14,509 nucleotides of DNA, taken from the NCBI GenBank assembly GCA_027023165.1, contig JALVWX010000053.1, positions 1 to 14,509 on the forward strand. The letters are read 5' to 3'. The position numbers and the translations under genes were made by a program. This stretch comes from Thermococcus sp. Its GTDB lineage: Archaea > Methanobacteriota_B > Thermococci > Thermococcales > Thermococcaceae. Below, in pieces: positions 12,517 through 14,509 of this stretch; position 1 is the stretch's first letter, and each line of letters begins with the position of its first letter. Under the pieces are notes generated by a model. It saw only the letters and a list, made by a program, of their open reading frames with translations, had not been told where the DNA came from and did not search any database.

Positions 12517-13725
12517 TCACGGCTTCCAGTGCTTGCCGCCGTGCTTTCCACCGACCGGGAAGACTATGTGGTCGCGGAACTTTGGCTTCTCAAGGGCGTA
12601 GAGCTTCATCATCTCGAACCTTATCTCCTTCATAAGGGTTCTGGCAAGCTCATAGTTGCCGTTCTTTATAGCCTGGTCAAGCTGGTCGACGAGCTTCTTT
12701 ATCTCGGTAACGTTTATCCCCGCCTTCTCCATTATCATGAGCTGTGCCTCTATGCGCACTAAGCCCATCCTGAGTCCCATCGCCGGGTCCACGCGGAGCC
12801 TCTCCTGCCAGCCATCGGATGCGATCCTGACGACGAAGTCCGCGTGCGCCTCCGCCGCTATTGCCAGCCCGTAGGCCCTGCCGTATTTGCCCTGGTTGAA
12901 CGCCTCCTCCGCGCGCATCAGGCCCTCTTCGGATGCCCTGAGCATCTTCTCGGCCATGCGCTCGTCGTGTGGGCTGAGCGTCGCGTTCGCGAGGAGCTTT
13001 TTCGCGTACTCTATGCGCTCTTTGGTCTTGTTTATCTCCTCGAGGGCCATCTCCCTGGTGACGTTGACGTCTACCTCCTTAACAACCACCGTCGAGTTGC
13101 CGTGCCCTATCCTCTGGAGTATCTTGAGCGTTACGCCTTTCATCACCATGGTGTGAACTATCGTTATGTTCTTGGGGGTTATCCCGAACCTGCCCATTAT
13201 CCTTACTGGGTCTGTGGTGTTGTTGGCGTAGATTATAACTCCCCTGGCCTTAACCGCCTCTAGGAAGGCCTTCCTTATCGCGGCACTGTCGTTGCCCGGG
13301 GCGATTATCGCGCTTCCCTGGAACTTCAGGTGAAGCTTAACCGTCGCGTTGCCCATGACCGCTATGTCGGTCTCGTAGCGGTTCCTTCCCCACCAGCGCT
13401 CCACCGTTACGTTGAGGTCCTTGAGGTCCTCGACGTACTGCTCGAGGACGGCGGCGGGGCCTCCTATTATTATGACCTGATCGGGGGCGTAGGCCATAAT
13501 CTCCGCCGTTACGTTGGGGTCGTATACTCCCCACGGCGTTGTTACGACGATAGCCCCGGTCATGTTCGCTATGTACTCCGCTAATGCGCTGTCGGCCGCG
13601 TTGTCGCTGACGAGTATAACCGTGACACTGCCGTTGCTCTCGGCCGCTGAAACGCCGCTGAACGCTAATCCCGTGGCAATCATCATTAAACTAAAGAGCA
13701 GTGCCATGCTCTTTTTCCACATCAT
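12517..13725 (-). CDS. Secreted protein with cell-wall-binding-repeat-2-like domain, helical region and His-rich tail (402 aa)
   Basis: Residues 1-28 form a signal peptide (MMWKKSMALLFSLMMIATGL, likely cut after VSA). The next ~100 residues match the cell wall binding repeat 2 pattern: VTVILVSDNAADSALAEYIA, then PDQVIIIGGPAAV and the signature VERWWGRNRYETDIAV. A second, weaker Rossmann-like unit covers about 135-215 (GSAIIAPGNDSAAIRKAFLEAV). From about 225 the chain is almost all charged helix, probably a bundle or coiled coil, and it ends GGKHGGKHWKP. There are about a dozen N-x-S/T sequons, as expected for an exported archaeal glycoprotein. No C-terminal membrane anchor is visible, so it is probably secreted or held to the S-layer. 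The His-rich tail may bind metal. GGTGA at 13732-13736 supports the first ATG. Confidence 0.85.
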   Translation of the reverse strand: MMWKKSMALLFSLMMIATGLAFSGVSAAESNGSVTVILVSDNAADSALAEYIANMTGAIVVTTPWGVYDPNVTAEIMAYAPDQVIIIGGPAAVLEQYVEDLKDLNVTVERWWGRNRYETDIAVMGNATVKLHLKFQGSAIIAPGNDSAAIRKAFLEAVKARGVIIYANNTTDPVRIMGRFGITPKNITIVHTMVMKGVTLKILQRIGHGNSTVVVKEVDVNVTREMALEEINKTKERIEYAKKLLANATLSPHDERMAEKMLRASEEGLMRAEEAFNQGKYGRAYGLAIAAEAHADFVVRIASDGWQERLRVDPAMGLRMGLVRIEAQLMIMEKAGINVTEIKKLVDQLDQAIKNGNYELARTLMKEIRFEMMKLYALEKPKFRDHIVFPVGGKHGGKHWKP

Positions 13726-13731
13726 GCCTTT

Positions 13732-13788
13732 TCACCTCGGTTTTTTATCTGCAAAAACCTCTATTTAAGCCTTTTTCACGAAATCGTG
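13732..13788 (-). promoter_or_regulatory. Promoter of the secreted-protein gene with adjacent palindrome
   Basis: On the minus strand AAAAAGG (13770-13776) and CTTAAATAG (13761-13769) form a BRE/TATA pair that predicts a start near 13740, with GGTGA at 13732-13736. Immediately upstream is the palindrome CACGA, AA, TCGTG (13777-13788), a possible regulator site abutting the BRE. Confidence 0.6.
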
Positions 13789-13937
13789 CTCTTAGATTTT
13801 CGTTTGTTAAAGGTAGGGGTTAACTCAAAACCCCACCAATTCTGCGGCGTTAAAAAACGTTACCCCATGTTTAGATGCGTTTATAACCGGTAGAAACTCT
13901 CTGGATTTAAGTTTAAACCGCTGAAGATAGGGGAGAA

Positions 13938-13950
13938 GTGAAAAAAGACT
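13938..13950 (-). terminator. Oligo-T terminator of the ABCE1 gene
   Basis: The minus strand reads AGTCTTTTTTCAC about 25 bases past the TGA stop at 13971. T-rich tracts are sufficient for archaeal termination; T6 (13941-13946) followed by a pyrimidine-rich stretch fits. Confidence 0.55.
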
Positions 13951-13970
13951 TGGAAACCAATTGTTGGACA

Positions 13971-14509
13971 TCACGCGTAGTAGTACTCGCCCCTCTCCTT
14001 CTGCTCCCTGTCCTTTACTGACCCCTCTTTGTTGGCCCTCGGCCTGCCGCTGTCCGGGTCCCTGCGGAAGGTTATGCCGACGCTCGCTAGGAAGCGGTTC
14101 ATACCCTCGCGCATTCCCATCGGCGGAAGGGCCTTTCCATACTTCCCGGGTTCGCCTTCGAAGACTATGAGCCTGTCGCTGAGGTAGTCGACCATCATGA
14201 CGTCGTGCTCGACTATCAATGCCGTCTTCTCGTTCTTGGCCATCAGCGAGCGGATTGCCTTTGAGACCGCGAGCCTCTGCTCAGAGTCGAGGTGCGCGGA
14301 AGGCTCGTCGAGGAGGTAGAGCTCGGCGTCTCTTATCAGGCAGGCCGTTATTGCCACGCGTTGGAGTTCTCCACCGCTCAGCTCCTCGACCTTCTTGTCG
14401 TACAGCTCTGGAATGCCGAGCGGGTTGAGGAGTTCGCTCTTGTAGAAACTGCTCATCAGTTTGGAAGCATCGATCTTGCTCAGGAGTTCGTAAACGGTTC
14501 CTTCGTAGC
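13971..14509 (-). CDS. ABCE1/Rli1 ribosome-recycling ATPase, C-terminal part (gene runs off the right edge)
   Basis: The reverse strand is open from the right edge to a TGA at 13971-13973, giving 178 complete codons. The part inside the window begins within YEGTVYELLSKIDASK and contains the second ABC domain's signature LSGGELQRVAI, Walker B plus D-loop LYLLDEPSAHLD, and the H-loop VEHD. It ends in the hinge-like tail FEGEPGKYGKALPPMGMREGMNRFLASVGITFRRDPDSGRPRANK, which is diagnostic of ABCE1 rather than a transport ATPase. ABCE1 splits post-termination 70S-type ribosomes in archaea with aRF1 and aPelota, using two ATP sites and two 4Fe-4S clusters. The Fe-S domain and first ABC domain lie outside the window. 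An internal ATG at 14456 is not the start, because the conserved sequence continues upstream of it. Confidence 0.95.
   Translation of the reverse strand, partial: YEGTVYELLSKIDASKLMSSFYKSELLNPLGIPELYDKKVEELSGGELQRVAITACLIRDAELYLLDEPSAHLDSEQRLAVSKAIRSLMAKNEKTALIVEHDVMMVDYLSDRLIVFEGEPGKYGKALPPMGMREGMNRFLASVGITFRRDPDSGRPRANKEGSVKDREQKERGEYYYA

Larger units (their letters stand above)
13726..13970. other. Intergenic region between the ABCE1 gene and the secreted-protein gene
   Basis: At 245 bases this is the longest gene-free stretch in the window. It holds a T6 run (minus strand, 13941-13946) as likely ABCE1 terminator, a hairpin at 13812-13837 (GGT plus GGGGTT pairing with AACCCC plus ACC, one bulged A), several AT-rich TATA-like boxes (for example GTTTATAACC near 13879-13888 and AGTTTAAACC near 13909-13918), and the secreted-protein promoter. 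I find no convincing ORF, tRNA or C/D sRNA. A small RNA is possible but unsupported. Confidence 0.6.

Overview
The window looks like chromosomal DNA of a hyperthermophilic euryarchaeon of the Thermococcales, most likely Thermococcus. The pointers are a Taw2 wyosine enzyme very close to the Pyrococcus type, an aldehyde:ferredoxin oxidoreductase-family tungstoenzyme, an ABCE1/Rli1 ATPase, a pair of genes for cyclic 2,3-diphosphoglycerate synthesis, a box C/D sRNA, GGTGA-type Shine-Dalgarno sites, and archaeal BRE/TATA boxes about 25 bases before inferred transcription starts. Genes are tightly packed on both strands and no gap reaches 300 bases. There are no tRNA or rRNA genes, no CRISPR array and no insertion sequence.

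Layout. Bases 1-2117 hold the 5' part of an AOR-family gene (-), the tRNA-modification gene taw2 (-) and a small unrecognised gene (+). Bases 2118-3048 hold a promoter, a box C/D sRNA, a hairpin with a kink-turn-like internal loop, a stand-alone Cas4-like nuclease (+), and an array of three palindromes spaced exactly 34 bp apart. The array leads into the leaderless AAA/DUF4143 ATPase gene at 3049-4341 (+). Bases 4316-5444 hold an MBL-fold hydrolase (-) and a 59-residue histone-fold protein (-). Bases 5604-7774 are a two-gene operon (+) for cyclic 2,3-diphosphoglycerate: cyclic-DPG synthetase followed by 2-phosphoglycerate kinase, overlapping ATGA.

Bases 7778-10492 are a leftward three-gene operon: class II glutamine amidotransferase, CBS-pair protein, tandem metallophosphoesterase. 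It diverges from a stand-alone HSDR_N-like PD-(D/E)XK protein (10571-11443, +). Then come a PurM/HypE-family protein (-), a secreted protein with a cell-wall-binding-repeat-like domain (-), and the 3' part of the ABCE1 gene (-).

How the parts relate. The clearest biochemical unit is the cDPG operon, which would make a thermolyte or phosphate store. Taw2 and the C/D sRNA both serve RNA modification but are separate transcription units. The most unusual structure is 2928-3048, where six copies of a half-site (AACCNCAAA) form three regularly spaced palindromes that run into the promoter of a leaderless ATPase gene. Next in interest are the sRNA/kink-turn leader before the Cas4-like gene and the tandem phosphoesterase whose second domain has lost key metal ligands. 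All family calls come from reading the sequence by eye; no database search was run.
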